NCBI GenBank assembly: GCA_028554795.2
Contig: CM068832.1
Coordinates: 87,881,011 to 87,945,010, forward strand
DNA: 64,000 nucleotides
Direction: 5' to 3'
Source of the DNA: Sinohyriopsis cumingii
Taxonomy: Eukaryota; Mollusca; Bivalvia; Unionida; Unionidae
Shown here: positions 63,928 to 64,000 of the stretch, piece by piece
Numbering within the stretch: position 1 is the first letter of the stretch
Layout: every line of letters starts with the position of its first letter
The notes under the pieces: generated by a model
The model's input: only the letters and a program-made list of their open reading frames with translations
What the model was told of the DNA's origin: nothing
The model's database searches: none
Position numbers and translations under genes: made by a program

Positions 63928-64000
63928 TTTATGATTTTTTTAAAATATGGTACACATGGCTGAAAATGTGCTTGTTGTGACTAGATAACTCTAACCACTG
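63928..64000. repeat. Short unit S24, first 73 bp
   Basis: Start of another unit, cut by the window edge before any type-specific marker except CTGTTTAG could be read. The window ends at CCACTG. Confidence 0.85.

Larger units (their letters stand above)
28579..64000. repeat. Tandem array of short satellite units (~1537 bp)
   Basis: From 28579 the period drops to 1536-1538 bp and stays there to the end of the window (23 complete units plus 73 bp). Each unit is colinear with the long unit except for one missing block of 1369 bp, and the junction is the same in every copy. All short copies carry CTGCAG just upstream of the junction where long copies carry CTTCAG. One shared junction plus a shared base change indicates descent from a single founder deletion. 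The array leaves the window mid-unit. Confidence 0.97.

Noticed and set aside
1-64000. CRISPR array or bacterial repeat
   Set aside because: Units are 1.5-2.9 kb with no short repeat-spacer structure. Splice-like signals and composition point to a eukaryote.
1-64000. Tandem rRNA, 5S, histone or snRNA gene cluster
   Set aside because: Unit sizes would fit, but no conserved rRNA, snRNA or histone sequence is recognisable on either strand.
1-64000. Retrotransposon or other virus-like element
   Set aside because: No reverse transcriptase, integrase, capsid or terminal-repeat structure is recognisable. The periodicity is simple head-to-tail.
28579-64000. Whole short array as an assembly duplication artefact
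   Set aside because: Units carry ordered private and type-specific variants, which a simple assembly loop would not create. The absolute copy number cannot be verified from sequence alone.

Overview
The whole window is one tandem-repeat (satellite) array, with no unique flanking DNA on either side. It looks like AT-rich eukaryotic, probably animal, nuclear DNA. There are no bacterial-style genes, Shine-Dalgarno sites or operons. Splice-site-like signals and a promoter-like cluster are present, along with a perfect AGGTCA DR1 nuclear-receptor half-site pair. I cannot name the species from the sequence. I recognise no protein family, rRNA, tRNA, snRNA, histone gene or retroelement.

Layout. I set unit boundaries at the stop codon of a recurring 105-codon minus-strand ORF. 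Positions 1-2434 are the tail of a long unit. Positions 2435-28578 hold nine complete long units of 2904-2906 bp. Positions 28579-63927 hold twenty-three complete short units of 1536-1538 bp, and 63928-64000 begins another. A short unit is a long unit lacking one internal 1369-bp block. The deletion end-points lie in two imperfect ~20-bp direct repeats of the long unit, which points to one slippage or microhomology-mediated deletion that was then amplified. The two classes meet once, near 28.6-29.0 kb, and are never interspersed in this window.

Short units fall into recurring sequence types (called E, A, B, C, D here) in the order E-A-B-C-D-D, E-A-B-C, E-A-B-C-D-D, A. This is a higher-order repeat of about 9.22 kb with a four-unit variant. 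In the long array, the first ~4 kb is nearly identical to the block four units downstream (offset 11,619 bp).

Inside each unit are: a 28-bp inverted repeat about 430 bp apart (possibly the ends of a small TA-flanked MITE-like element); a GC-box / inverted CCAAT / TATA-like cluster; a stem-loop; several short palindromes; a DR1 motif; and a candidate 90-nt intron with good splice consensus. In short units the deletion places an upstream ORF in frame with the exon before that intron, giving a hypothetical 81-residue product with a hydrophobic C-terminus. Whether any of this is transcribed cannot be decided from sequence. The small ORFs may be chance ORFs copied along with the array.
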